This document shows, piece after piece, positions 1 through 8,535 of a DNA stretch of 64,000 nt (the stretch's first letter is position 1; each line of letters starts with the position of its first letter). The translations under genes were made by a program, and so were the position numbers. The notes beneath the pieces are model-generated. The model did not search any database. It worked only from the letters and a program-made list of their open reading frames with translations, and was not told the origin of the DNA. The DNA is from Alteromonas profundi (GTDB lineage: Bacteria; Pseudomonadota; Gammaproteobacteria; Enterobacterales; Alteromonadaceae): NCBI RefSeq assembly GCF_010500865.1, contig NZ_JAAAWN010000001.1:248001-312000 (forward strand), in the 5' to 3' direction.

Positions 1-2016
1 ATTCCCTGATAACTCTGGCGTGTAAATAGCGCGTTCACCAGTAAGGTTGCACAAACCATCTACAGATGAACTTAATACTTGGTCAGGCAATACGAGATCT
101 GGGGCACACTGGGCAACATCAAAATCAAGGTATTCAAAGTCTAAGTAAGCCAATGAACCCGTTAATACCAGTGATTCTGATAACAACCAACGACCATCTA
201 ATTCAATCCCTTTTATTTCTGCTTCTGCAGCATTTTGAACATTAAACCCGACGGTGCCATCAAACTGAGTGACTTGCAGGTCTTCATAGTGAGTAAAGAA
301 GGTTGCAGCATTGATTTCTATAAAACCAAAACCAAATTTTCCACCCAATTCATAACTGGTTGCTTGTTCATCTTCAAACTCAAAAGAGCCTGGGTTGACG
401 GGGTTATCTGGATAGCTATTTGAACGTATATCAAATCCGCCGCCTTTACTGCCCTGGGTATATGAGGCATAAAATAGGGTGTCATCGTCTAATTCATATT
501 GAACATTAAGCAATGGATCCAATTGTGATTCATTGCGGGTACCATCAAGGTCGTGAGCATATATTTTTATCGCGCCCATCATGACTTCGAAACCAGCTTG
601 TGGTCCAAAAGCAGGTGAGCCGGGAAATAATGCATCGGCAGGGATACCAGAGGTGTTTTCGCCGGGTAAAGTCAACACACGGTGAGCTTTTTTTTCTTCT
701 TTGCTATATCGTGCGCCTGCAGTGACTGAAAGTTGATCCGTGATCCGCCAATTAAGTTGTGCGAATGCGGAAAACACCTGAGAGTTTTGTGAAAAGTCTC
801 TATCCCAACTGCCGTTAACAATAGGGACATAGGCCGGGTTTGCTGCAAATGTGCTACCAAATAATACGTTGTCGTAGGTAATTAACTCATTGTCTTGGAG
901 ATAAATACCAGCAATATAGTCCAGGTCACCATCGGTCGGTGAGGCAATCCGTAGTTCCTGACTCCACTGCCTAAAGCGCTCTCCTTGGGTAGAACCGTTG
1001 AATAAATCTAATCCGGTATAATCCACATCTATGAGCTCATCCGTGTCGTATTTTAGATAAGCGGTTGTTGAGGTGATAGTAAAATCATTAATATCGTAAG
1101 CAACATTTAACATCAGGGTATCGACTTTGTTATCGCTTTCCTGTCCGTTGTTTTGAGACTTGTAATCTTCATCGGTTTCAACATAAAGAGCGCCGCTAAA
1201 AATGGTTGAATATGAACCTATGGCAGAGTGATTTTCAATGGCTCTGCCCGCAGTGTCAAAGCTTGACGTTTCGGCTTTGAGTAAAATCGTTAAATTTTCG
1301 TAATCCCATTCCAGCATTCCCCTTAAATACAATTGTTCGGTATTGGGTTCGGTGCGCTCTAAAGCGACATTTTCAATCCACCCATCCATTTCACGATATG
1401 AGGCAACAAAACGTCCTTTTAAGTTTTCCGTAAGCGGGCCGGATATAATACCAACGGTTTTAACTTCTTCTTGTTCGAATTCATATAGGGTTGAAATAGA
1501 CGCCTCAAAATCGTCTGTGGGCCGCGCTGAAGACAAACTGATAGCGCCAGCAATCGCATTTTTACCAAACAGAATGGGTTGAGGGCCACGGAGTATTTCA
1601 ACTCGTTCTAAATCCACTAAAGGTAATTGAATAAGTTGATCCCTTCCGTAATAAACTTCGTCTACGTACATAGCTACTGATTGTTCAAACCCTTTATTCC
1701 CACCGGATGAAATACCTCGTATACCGATTTGGTTTGTAATACCCGATTTAGTGATATTCAGATTAGGAACAGAGCTAGACATATCCGTTAGGCTGTTGAT
1801 GTTATTGCTTTTTAACAGATCCCCTGAAATCGCACTGATGGAAATAGGTACGTCCTGTAATCCTTGAGAACGTTTTTGAGCCGTTACCTCTATAACTTCT
1901 AGAGATAACTCGGAATCTTCCGCATTGGTTTCTTGTGCTATTGCGTTAAAACTGTATCCCATCATTAAAGCTGAAATATAGATGGCTACGCGCTTCTTTT
2001 TATAATTAATTTGCAT
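1..2016 (-). CDS. TonB-dependent outer-membrane receptor (C-terminus outside the window)
   Basis: The gene begins at an ATG at 2016 and stays open to base 1, so 672 codons are seen and the end of the beta-barrel is missing. Residues 1-28 form a signal peptide ending in A-I-A-Q. A TonB-box-like VIEVTAQK follows at about 41-48. A plug domain then carries the typical DLERVEILRGPQ motif and is followed by barrel sequence rich in alternating aromatic strands. Family role: energised import across the outer membrane of a bulky substrate (siderophore, vitamin, glycan or lipid-like compound). The substrate cannot be read from the sequence. The neighbours (divergent HxlR-type regulator, acyl-CoA synthetase, acyl-CoA dehydrogenase) suggest a compound later activated as a CoA thioester; that is inference. 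The upstream region shares a 16-bp box with the dehydrogenase gene. Confidence 0.92.
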   Translation of the reverse strand, partial: MQINYKKKRVAIYISALMMGYSFNAIAQETNAEDSELSLEVIEVTAQKRSQGLQDVPISISAISGDLLKSNNINSLTDMSSSVPNLNITKSGITNQIGIRGISSGGNKGFEQSVAMYVDEVYYGRDQLIQLPLVDLERVEILRGPQPILFGKNAIAGAISLSSARPTDDFEASISTLYEFEQEEVKTVGIISGPLTENLKGRFVASYREMDGWIENVALERTEPNTEQLYLRGMLEWDYENLTILLKAETSSFDTAGRAIENHSAIGSYSTIFSGALYVETDEDYKSQNNGQESDNKVDTLMLNVAYDINDFTITSTTAYLKYDTDELIDVDYTGLDLFNGSTQGERFRQWSQELRIASPTDGDLDYIAGIYLQDNELITYDNVLFGSTFAANPAYVPIVNGSWDRDFSQNSQVFSAFAQLNWRITDQLSVTAGARYSKEEKKAHRVLTLPGENTSGIPADALFPGSPAFGPQAGFEVMMGAIKIYAHDLDGTRNESQLDPLLNVQYELDDDTLFYASYTQGSKGGGFDIRSNSYPDNPVNPGSFEFEDEQATSYELGGKFGFGFIEINAATFFTHYEDLQVTQFDGTVGFNVQNAAEAEIKGIELDGRWLLSESLVLTGSLAYLDFEYLDFDVAQCAPDLVLPDQVLSSSVDGLCNLTGERAIYTPELSGN

Positions 2017-2318
2017 CGTCTGCTCCTAAATGCTTCGAACCAAGGTATGCGTTTAAACTCATTGAAACGCTAGTCTAATAACGCAAGTGATCTGACAATA
2101 TACTTGTGGGTTCATTAATGCAAGTATTATTGTTAAAAAAATGTATAAAATGGTTTAGTTTGTGTAAAAACTGCTAATTATCATATTTAACTGGTTGTTT
2201 AATATATAAGACTTATAATGAAAGTTATTTGGTGAGTTGAGCTTGTATAGAAAGAATATTGAACATTTATGGCGTTAATTTACTAGGCTTTAGGAAAAGT
2301 ATTGGATAAAGATTGCGA
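2017..2318. promoter_or_regulatory. Divergent promoter region between the TonB receptor and the HxlR-type regulator
   Basis: This 302-bp AT-rich stretch separates two divergent genes and holds no convincing ORF. It contains GCAAGT at 2083-2088, ACTTGT at 2102-2107 and GCAAGT at 2120-2125, so the interval 2102-2125 is an ACTTG-N14-CAAGT dyad. That spacing and symmetry would suit a dimeric winged-helix repressor or activator. It is the natural place for the neighbouring regulator to bind. No unambiguous -35/-10 pair was identified. Confidence 0.5.
2110..2125 (+). promoter_or_regulatory. Putative operator box, copy 1 (GTTCATTAATGCAAGT)
   Basis: This 16-bp sequence recurs with a single change (GTTCTTTAATGCAAGT) at 6853-6868. 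Both copies read the same way and both lie about 100 bp upstream of a minus-strand start codon: the TonB receptor here and the acyl-CoA dehydrogenase there. Shared sequence, orientation and spacing suggest a common regulator, most simply the tandem HxlR protein encoded next to this copy. The role is inferred from position only. Confidence 0.45.
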
Positions 2319-3260
2319 ATGAATATTGAAAGTCAAATAATAACAAACCCCGTTGCCCGAGCGCTCAAAATAGTAGGTGACCGCTGGACAATCCTAATTT
2401 TAAGAGATGCTTTTTTAGGACGTCATCGATTTAGTGAGTTTAGAGAGTTCAGTAAAATTGCCCGTGGCACTTTAACCAATCGGCTGGAATTTTTGGTCGA
2501 AAATGAAATATTGTTTAAAGCTCCTTATACTCAAACTCCTCCCCGTTTTGAATACAAACTGACGCCACGAGGGCTTGGGCTTTATCCTTGGGCGCTGATG
2601 GTGTGGGAATGGGAAACACACTGGGTAAGTCATCCCGGCACTAAATTACCTTCTGTTTTGCAGCATAATTTACACAACCAACATGAATTGAAACCCATAT
2701 GTGTCTGTCGTCATTGCCGTGAGGAAGTCAGTTTTAGAGATGTTAAACGTATTCAAGACAAGAGCATCGACATAGTTTATAGCGGTAATGTTGCCGACAA
2801 TATGAATACCCAGCGGCGATCTCGAGGAAGTACGGTGTCTGATGCTGATCACCGCCTAGGGCATATAATTGAAATCATCGGAGATCGTTGGAGTAGCTTA
2901 GTGGTTGCTTGTGTCTTTTTGGGCTTAAGTCGTTATGATGATATCCAGCAAAATCTAGGTATAGCCACAAATATTCTTGCCGATCGACTAAAACTCATGG
3001 TGGATTTAGGGGTATTAACTCGAAATCTATATCAACAAACTCCGCCTCGATATGAATATAAATTAACAGCGAAGGGGAGCTCGTTGTATGGCTTAATTTT
3101 AGCATTACGCCAGTGGATGTTAGACTATTTTCCACCTGTTGAGCGGCCATTCAAACTCATACACAAAGCCTGTGGTCACGACCTTGATGTTGATGTTATT
3201 TGCGCCGCATGTTTAAGCAAACTCTTACCAGAGCAGGTAGGCTTTAGTACTCAGGAATAA
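2319..3260 (+). CDS. Tandem HxlR-type winged-helix transcriptional regulator (two fused domains)
   Basis: The 313-aa protein contains two copies of the HxlR winged helix. Copy 1 spans about residues 9-105 (starting around GDRWTILILRD, with QTPPRFEYKLTPRG at 72-85). Copy 2 spans about 180-270 (GDRWSSLVV, with QTPPRYEYKLTAKG at 240-253). Each copy is followed by a cysteine cluster (C128, C130, C133 and C285, C295, C298) that could bind a metal or sense redox state. HxlR proteins are usually about 110-150 aa and dimerise, so this chain may be a built-in dimer. The ATG at 2319 was chosen over a TTG two codons upstream (2313). It is divergent from the TonB receptor and convergent with the acyl-CoA ligase. 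Likely role: control of that module (inference). Confidence 0.88.
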   Translation: MNIESQIITNPVARALKIVGDRWTILILRDAFLGRHRFSEFREFSKIARGTLTNRLEFLVENEILFKAPYTQTPPRFEYKLTPRGLGLYPWALMVWEWETHWVSHPGTKLPSVLQHNLHNQHELKPICVCRHCREEVSFRDVKRIQDKSIDIVYSGNVADNMNTQRRSRGSTVSDADHRLGHIIEIIGDRWSSLVVACVFLGLSRYDDIQQNLGIATNILADRLKLMVDLGVLTRNLYQQTPPRYEYKLTAKGSSLYGLILALRQWMLDYFPPVERPFKLIHKACGHDLDVDVICAACLSKLLPEQVGFSTQE

Positions 3261-3280
3261 GCAATACCTGCAATTAATGT

Positions 3281-4861
3281 TTAACTATATGGGCTTAACT
3301 CTCGTTTTAGAATTTTGCCCACTGGTGATTTTGGTAACTCATCTATAAATTTAATTATTTTAGGGATTTTGTAAGGCGCTAAATTGGCTCGACAGTGTTC
3401 TATTATGTCATTTTCGCTTAGCGCATTTTGTTTTCTAACAACAAATAATTGAACTGCCTCTCCACTGTCTTCTGATTGGATGGCAATTGCTGCGCATTCT
3501 TGTATATCCTCCAAGCGATTTACTACTTGTTCGATTTCTGCCGGATAAACGTTAAAACCAGACACCAGAATCATATCTTTAATACGATCCACTATATAAA
3601 TAAAGCCGTCCTCATCAATAGTGGCAATATCGCCAGTGGCTAACCAACCATCTTTTAAAGTGGCTGCGGTTGCTTCGGGGTTTTGCCAATACTCCTTCAT
3701 AATTTGTTTACCTTTTATATGCAGTTCGCCTTTACCTCCTGTAGCGATAGGTTGTTGGTTATCATCGAGTATCTTTATTTCTACCCCCTGCATAGGCTTT
3801 CCAACAGAGCCTAAACGACGGCAGTTTTGTCCACGATTAATAATGACCCCTGCTGAGGACTCGGTTAAACCGTAACCCTCATTAATTTGGCAATGGGTGA
3901 GCGCTTCCCAGCGCAGAGCAACACTTTGATTCAGAGCCATTCCTCCTGATAAGGTAAATTTTAAGCCTGAAAAGTCTAAGGTTCTAAATTGTGGATCTTG
4001 GCACAACATATTGAATAGGGTATTGATACCAACAAACAGGCTAAATTTAGTGCCCTTTAAAGCTTCATAAACGGCAGGGAGATCCCGAGGATTAGGAATT
4101 AAAATGCTGGTAACACCATAAATCACACCGACCATAATATGGCCAACAAAAGCATATACATGGTAAACGGGCAAAGGCGCAGCAAATATTTCATTACCGG
4201 CCTCAAATACCGCGGTGGTTTCCCAAAAGCTATGGGCCGCACTGATTAAATTTTCATGGGTTAGAACGGCAGCTTTGGATAAACCCGTTGTTCCACCTGT
4301 GTATTGTAACAACGCAATATCATCTGCTTTGGCTGTTACTGCAGTAAACTTAGATCTACTGCCCATAGATAAAAGCTCAGAAAATTCGCAGTAGTCGACG
4401 TGGAGGTTTTCTAGGCTTGGGGTTTGATTATTCAGGTAAAATAGAGCTGATATATCTGACTCATTTACTAAATCAGTCACGAACTCAAGGGACGAGCTCA
4501 AAACGATTAATGCCTTCGCACCTGAGTCTTGATACATGTGGCGTAGTTCATTTTCCGTGTACAAAGGATTGATATTAACTAGAATTAAACCTGCCCGTAA
4601 GGCTCCCCACGCGAAAATAGGGTAGGCGAGACAGTTTGGCAATTGCAACGCAATTCTATCGCCAGGCTGCAAGTCCGTATGGTTTTGAATGTAAGCAGCA
4701 AAATTTCTTGAGTCTTGCTCTAAGGCTGAATAACTTAGGTTTTGTGGGCCGCAAACAAAGGAGGTATTTTCCCTAAACTGTTTACACCCTTGGCTAAAAA
4801 TAGATTGTAATGTGTCGGTTTCTAGCGCTGCTTGTTTGACTGTTTCACTAATTAAATTCAT
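3281..4861 (-). CDS. AMP-dependent acyl-CoA synthetase (FadD-like)
   Basis: This 526-aa member of the ANL adenylating family activates a carboxylic acid with ATP and joins it to CoA. The P-loop-like motif YTGGTTG lies at 187-193. Further along are GYGLTE (acyl-AMP binding), the hinge region around WLATGDIATIDEDGF, FNVYPAEIE, and the C-terminal PVGKILKREL carrying the catalytic lysine. Length matches medium/long-chain acyl-CoA ligases. No signal peptide is present, so it is cytoplasmic or loosely membrane-bound. It lies 95 bp downstream of the acyl-CoA dehydrogenase on the same strand with no terminator between, so cotranscription is likely. The acid substrate is unknown; a fatty or alicyclic acid would fit the neighbours. 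Confidence 0.9.
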   Translation of the reverse strand: MNLISETVKQAALETDTLQSIFSQGCKQFRENTSFVCGPQNLSYSALEQDSRNFAAYIQNHTDLQPGDRIALQLPNCLAYPIFAWGALRAGLILVNINPLYTENELRHMYQDSGAKALIVLSSSLEFVTDLVNESDISALFYLNNQTPSLENLHVDYCEFSELLSMGSRSKFTAVTAKADDIALLQYTGGTTGLSKAAVLTHENLISAAHSFWETTAVFEAGNEIFAAPLPVYHVYAFVGHIMVGVIYGVTSILIPNPRDLPAVYEALKGTKFSLFVGINTLFNMLCQDPQFRTLDFSGLKFTLSGGMALNQSVALRWEALTHCQINEGYGLTESSAGVIINRGQNCRRLGSVGKPMQGVEIKILDDNQQPIATGGKGELHIKGKQIMKEYWQNPEATAATLKDGWLATGDIATIDEDGFIYIVDRIKDMILVSGFNVYPAEIEQVVNRLEDIQECAAIAIQSEDSGEAVQLFVVRKQNALSENDIIEHCRANLAPYKIPKIIKFIDELPKSPVGKILKRELSPYS

Positions 4862-4956
4862 GTTTATCTCAATCGTTAAATTCGTTACTTAGAAATCCGG
4901 CTAACGACAACTGGTTTCGCTAGCATAATCCGGTGTTCGCTTTTGTTTTCGAGTAA

Positions 4957-6750
4957 TTAAAAATGTTCAGAATCCATTGCCATTAGGTTTTGTGCACCAG
5001 ATTGTATGGTTAACTTTAATGTCGCGGTGCGAGGAAGTATGCGTTGAAAATAAAAACGAGCAGTGTTAATTTTGCTGTTATAAAAGTCTTTATCATCGGT
5101 TGTAGACTCAAGTTTATGCAAGGAAACCGAAGCCATCCGAGCCCAGAAATAGGCTAAAATGGTGTAGCCGGAAAACATTAAAAAGTCTACAGATGCGGCA
5201 CCCAACTCATCTGCGTCTGTCGTAGCCGATTGGCCAATTTGATTGGCTAGATTTAACCAATCAATAGTGGATTGCTTGAGTGGTTCGATAAATTCAGCCA
5301 TTTGCGGGTTGGAGTCTTGGGATTTACAAAACGTCTGTATAATGTCACTAAAGTTTGTCAATAATGCGCCCTTAGAACCCAGCACTTTTCTACCGATTAA
5401 GTCGAGGGCTTGTATGCCTGTGGTACCCTCATACAAAGTAGAAATGCGACTGTCTCGCTGATTTTGCTCCATGCCCCATTCTTTAATATAACCATGGCCA
5501 CCAAATACTTGCACACCGTGGTGGGCAGCTTCACAGCCTAGCTCTGTCATAAAACCTTTGCAGATAGGAGTGAGCAAAGCCAAAAGGTTTTTAGCCTGGC
5601 TTCTTTGTTGTTCGGACTGCCCGTGGTCAGATAAATCGAGCTGTTGGGCTACATAGTAAGCAAAGGCTCTAAAACCTTCAGCGAATGATTTAATCGTCAG
5701 CAACATGCGACGAACATCGGGATGAACAATAATAGGATCCGCTGGACCTTCGGGATTTTTTACGCCACTTAATGAACGCATGGCTAACCTTTCTTTTGCG
5801 TAAGGTAACGCTCCTTGATAAGCAACTTCAGAATGAACTAAACCTTGTAAAGCTGTGGTTAAACGCGCCGAGTTCATAAAAGTAAACATCGCTTCAAGGC
5901 CCTTGTTGGGCTGCCCGATTAAATACCCCTTAGCACCGTCAAAATTCATTACGCAGGTGACAAAACCATGAACCCCCATTTTGTGTTCAATTGAGCCACA
6001 ATTTACTGGGTTTCTAGCGCCTAATGAGCCGTCTTCTTTGACTAAAAATTTGGGTACTACAAACAGTGAGATCCCAGCCGTGCCTTTAGGCGCATCGGGT
6101 AAACGTGCCAACACAATATGTACTATATTCTCTGCCATATCGTGTTCACCACACGAAATAAAAATTTTTGTACCACTTAGGCTATATTCGTTGTCTGCTA
6201 TTGGCGTTGCTTTAGTTTTTAGTTGACCTAAATCTGTACCACAATGAGATTCTGTTAAACACATGGTACCTGTCCATCTACCGCTTACTAAGTTGTGTAA
6301 AAATGTGTTTTTAAGTTTTTCATTGCCATAACTAACCAATGTTTTGATCGCACCTTCACGCAAGCCAGGGTATCCCGACCACGCCACACTGGCACTGCAA
6401 ATTAGCTCACTGACCATGACATTCAAGGACTCCGGCAGCCCTTGGCCACCATATTGCTCTGGCATTGCTAACGATGGCCAACCACCTTCACAATATTGTT
6501 TATAAGCTGCTTTAAAACCGGGAGGCGTGGTCACGCCGTCGGCACTCCACTTACAACCATGTTGATCACCCACCGCATTCAATGGTGATATGACATTTTC
6601 AGAAAACTTTGCAGCTTCTTCTAAAATTGCAGACTGCATTTGTTGATCTAATACAACGTCCGTTCTTAGGTTTTTATAATGCTCACTGAAATTAAGTAGG
6701 TCATTTGTTACAAACTGAATATCACGCAGAGGGGCTTTGTAAGATGGCAT
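4957..6750 (-). CDS. Acyl-CoA dehydrogenase, long form with extended N- and C-termini
   Basis: This 597-aa flavoprotein should introduce an alpha,beta double bond into an acyl-CoA and pass electrons to ETF. The N-terminus (about 1-35, YKAPLRDIQFV) resembles the AcylCoA_DH_N segment of the ~600-aa subclass. The FAD-domain signature CLTESHCGTDLG, the helical C-terminal domain with GGHGYIKEWGMEQ, and RISTLYEGTTGIQA with the probable catalytic glutamate are all visible. A further C-terminal extension of about 120 residues matches the long subclass rather than ~390-aa FadE-type enzymes. It is the upstream gene of a pair with the acyl-CoA synthetase. A 16-bp box shared with the TonB receptor promoter lies 103 bp upstream of the ATG. 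Confidence 0.92.
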   Translation of the reverse strand: MPSYKAPLRDIQFVTNDLLNFSEHYKNLRTDVVLDQQMQSAILEEAAKFSENVISPLNAVGDQHGCKWSADGVTTPPGFKAAYKQYCEGGWPSLAMPEQYGGQGLPESLNVMVSELICSASVAWSGYPGLREGAIKTLVSYGNEKLKNTFLHNLVSGRWTGTMCLTESHCGTDLGQLKTKATPIADNEYSLSGTKIFISCGEHDMAENIVHIVLARLPDAPKGTAGISLFVVPKFLVKEDGSLGARNPVNCGSIEHKMGVHGFVTCVMNFDGAKGYLIGQPNKGLEAMFTFMNSARLTTALQGLVHSEVAYQGALPYAKERLAMRSLSGVKNPEGPADPIIVHPDVRRMLLTIKSFAEGFRAFAYYVAQQLDLSDHGQSEQQRSQAKNLLALLTPICKGFMTELGCEAAHHGVQVFGGHGYIKEWGMEQNQRDSRISTLYEGTTGIQALDLIGRKVLGSKGALLTNFSDIIQTFCKSQDSNPQMAEFIEPLKQSTIDWLNLANQIGQSATTDADELGAASVDFLMFSGYTILAYFWARMASVSLHKLESTTDDKDFYNSKINTARFYFQRILPRTATLKLTIQSGAQNLMAMDSEHF

Positions 6751-7065
6751 TGAGAATGCTCCAGAGTATTTAATCTACGACAGGTTTAGCGTACAACGGG
6801 TTACAGCCGTCAATGTTCTTATAAATTATCTTAGGGGTAAAATAGCCACTAAGTTCTTTAATGCAAGTTATGTTAGTTCGTTGAGTATTTTAAAGCAAGT
6901 GACTATGTTAAATAAATGTGATATCGATTGCTTAATTTTAACCTAGATGGGGATGTTAGTGTTATGACTTAGCAAAGGTGTTGTGTGAGCAGTGAAACTC
7001 TATCGGGTATCCAAAGGTATCAAACCTGCAGCTCCAACAACACTCTGCATGCGGCACCCGCATAG
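6751..7065. other. Intergenic region upstream of the acyl-CoA dehydrogenase
   Basis: These 315 bases hold the promoter side of the minus-strand dehydrogenase gene and no credible ORF. Two GCAAGT motifs occur at 6863-6868 and 6895-6900. A perfect short hairpin (ATGCGG, loop CAC, CCGCAT) lies at 7049-7063, immediately before the AraC remnant. It has no T-tract and is not an obvious terminator. Confidence 0.5.
6853..6868 (+). promoter_or_regulatory. Putative operator box, copy 2 (GTTCTTTAATGCAAGT)
   Basis: It matches the box at 2110-2125 at 15 of 16 positions, reads in the same orientation, and lies 103 bp upstream of the acyl-CoA dehydrogenase start, against 94 bp for the TonB receptor copy. 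A second, shorter GCAAGT lies at 6895-6900. It is proposed as a binding site for the tandem HxlR regulator; binding is not shown by the sequence. Confidence 0.45.
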
Positions 7066-7290
7066 GGCGTTTTACATAGGAAGTTTAAGCAAGCCACTAA
7101 TATGTCACCTATACAGTTTGTTAAATCTATGCGTCTTAATAATGCAGCGATGAAAATATCCGAAGGGGTGAATGTGAATGTAGCTGCTATGGAAGTGGGT
7201 TATGTAAGCTCATCTCAATTTAGTCGAGAATTTAAGCGGGTATATGGCGTGTCGCCGAAACAATGGGGGAAAGCTCAGCAACTTCAGTGA
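7066..7290 (+). pseudogene. 5'-truncated AraC-family regulator (C-terminal HTH remnant)
   Basis: The reading frame is open from just after a TAG at 7063-7065 to the stop at 7288-7290. It encodes only the last part of an AraC/XylS DNA-binding domain: LHRKFKQATNMSPIQFVKS, a RLNNAAMKI helix, then VAAMEVGYVSSSQFSREFKRVYGVSP, which is the conserved second helix-turn-helix. The effector domain and the first helix-turn-helix are missing upstream. An ATG at 7102 could give 62 residues, but that would be half a domain. The 5' break falls beside a perfect hairpin at 7049-7063. It is most likely a decayed gene left by a deletion. Confidence 0.75.
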
Positions 7291-7393
7291 AAGGCCTACT
7301 TTAAAAGGTACCACAAAAGCCGATGAAACTATTTTGCGTTGGGGAAGCGAAAAGGTATTCTTAATGGTACTTTAGCGAGCGACATGCTTCAAT

Positions 7394-7415
7394 TGTCGAT
7401 TAACCGTCGTCGACA
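7394..7415. repeat. Inverted repeat TGTCGA-N10-TCGACA upstream of a sigma-54 promoter
   Basis: This perfect 6-bp dyad with a 10-bp spacer begins 50 bp upstream of the -24 element at 7444. A second longer-range pair, CTTTAGCG at 7370-7377 and CGCTAAAG at 7419-7426, flanks it. Sigma-54 promoters need an upstream activator site, so this dyad is a candidate enhancer. No known activator consensus is claimed. Confidence 0.35.
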
Positions 7416-7443
7416 GAACGCTAAAGGGGATGGGGTGAAAAGT

Positions 7444-7459
7444 TGGCGCTAGTTTTGCT
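7444..7459 (+). promoter_or_regulatory. Sigma-54 promoter (TGGCGC-N5-TTGCT)
   Basis: The sequence TGGCGCTAGTTTTGCT has the invariant GG and GC with correct spacing and differs from TGGCAC-N5-TTGC at one common position. Transcription would begin near 7471, about 36 bases before the ATG at 7507. It therefore points to RpoN-dependent expression of the 208-aa gene. Confidence 0.65.
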
Positions 7460-7506
7460 TTTATACTTTCCATTTCACATAAGCTTATTAGACGGTTTTA
7501 CATTTC

Positions 7507-8133
7507 ATGGATGTTACTTACGCCAAACCTTCGTTATTTGATTACATAGGTAATACAGCAAATAGCCAAAATGACTTGCAGGCCATCGTAGATAAAGCCA
7601 ATGAGTCTAATGCGTTGCAAGATTCACTGGCGACCTTTAAAGGGCAAATTAGTAGCGATAAAGTCGACGGTTTGCTTGATGACATGGAGAAAGGCGAAGC
7701 CGTGTTGAAGGGGAGTCAAATTGCGAACTACCTGGCCTTCAACAGGCAAAAGCTTGCCGAGGAACTGAGCGAAGTAGCGGCAAAGTTTGGTCTTGAGGAA
7801 ACGGCTCAAATATCTATAAAAAATCAAACGCTTACTGTTGATGAAAATGTTGATCCCCGTTTACAAAATTATTTAGATAAAGATAAACGACTCGGTTCTT
7901 TAATCCTTCAAACTTCACGTCTATCTCAATTTTCCGAGTGGAGTGAAGCGACAACGCACGCAACTAAGATGAAAGAACAAGGGGCAGGGTTGGCAGAAAT
8001 ACAAGATTTTCTTAAAACAACCCGACAGGTGGTGACCGAAGATAACGCCTTGAACTTTAATAGCCAAGCGTTTTCATTTAGTAGTGAGGGGCGTACCGCC
8101 AATACAATCGATACGATTGCTGAACAAACGTAA
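7507..8133 (+). CDS. Uncharacterised 208-aa protein behind a sigma-54 promoter
   Basis: I do not recognise a family. The protein has no signal peptide, no membrane segment and no cysteines. It is acidic, rich in Gln, Asn, Ser and Ala, and looks mostly helical, with a central stretch (about 60-110) of mixed charge and a polar, Phe/Ser-rich tail. The only upstream ATG suited to the promoter is 7507; its ribosome site is weak. A good sigma-54 promoter lies 48 bp upstream. In this lineage sigma-54 mainly drives flagellar and nitrogen genes, and the next locus is a CsrB-type RNA, so a role in motility or the planktonic/sessile switch is possible but is inference. It stands alone: remnant DNA before it, the RNA locus after. 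Confidence 0.7.
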   Translation: MDVTYAKPSLFDYIGNTANSQNDLQAIVDKANESNALQDSLATFKGQISSDKVDGLLDDMEKGEAVLKGSQIANYLAFNRQKLAEELSEVAAKFGLEETAQISIKNQTLTVDENVDPRLQNYLDKDKRLGSLILQTSRLSQFSEWSEATTHATKMKEQGAGLAEIQDFLKTTRQVVTEDNALNFNSQAFSFSSEGRTANTIDTIAEQT

Positions 8134-8535
8134 TAGGAGCGTACGGTCACCCGGCAGCGCGCGTTAGAAGGTAACGACTGGGTGTTTTTTACCCTTATCA
8201 TGCCAGCTTCTTAAACACGTATAGTCGAATTCGATATCTTGTATCAAGAATAAAGTGATTTATCGTTAATTGTCTCGCGAACGAGATTCTCGTTTCGGAC
8301 GAAGATCATCAAAAATGCGTCAAAACTCCACATTTACTCTTCCCTTTGTACGATATGTCTTACAAATGTGTAGGAAAAAGGTCTTTTTTTCTTACGACCA
8401 CTATTCAACTAAAGTATAAAAACTATGATTTTTATAGACTTTTTGTTTAGGTGCCTGATTAAGGGTAAAGGATAAAGTTAAATTCCTTTAATTCGGGCTC
8501 GCAAGAATATATGAGAGGTCTAGTATAAACACTGT
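8134..8535. promoter_or_regulatory. Upstream control region of the CsrB-type RNA
   Basis: This 400-bp stretch between the 208-aa gene and the RNA holds no convincing ORF. It carries the GacA/UvrY-like box at 8347-8364 and, near its right end, a -10-like TAGTAT/TATAAA at 8521-8529. That would place transcription start near 8536. A clear -35 is not evident, as expected for an activator-dependent promoter. No strong terminator for the upstream gene is visible; there is only a CACCC/GGGTG pair before a T-run near 8152-8192. Confidence 0.5.
8347..8364 (+). promoter_or_regulatory. GacA/UvrY-type response-regulator box upstream of csrB
   Basis: The sequence TGTACGATATGTCTTACA matches the GacA/UvrY/VarA consensus TGTAAG-N6-CTTACA at 11 of 12 fixed positions. 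It lies about 170-190 bp upstream of the inferred start of the RNA, the distance typical for csrB/rsmZ promoters. This indicates control of the RNA by a BarA/UvrY (GacS/GacA) two-component system, not itself encoded here. Confidence 0.7.
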
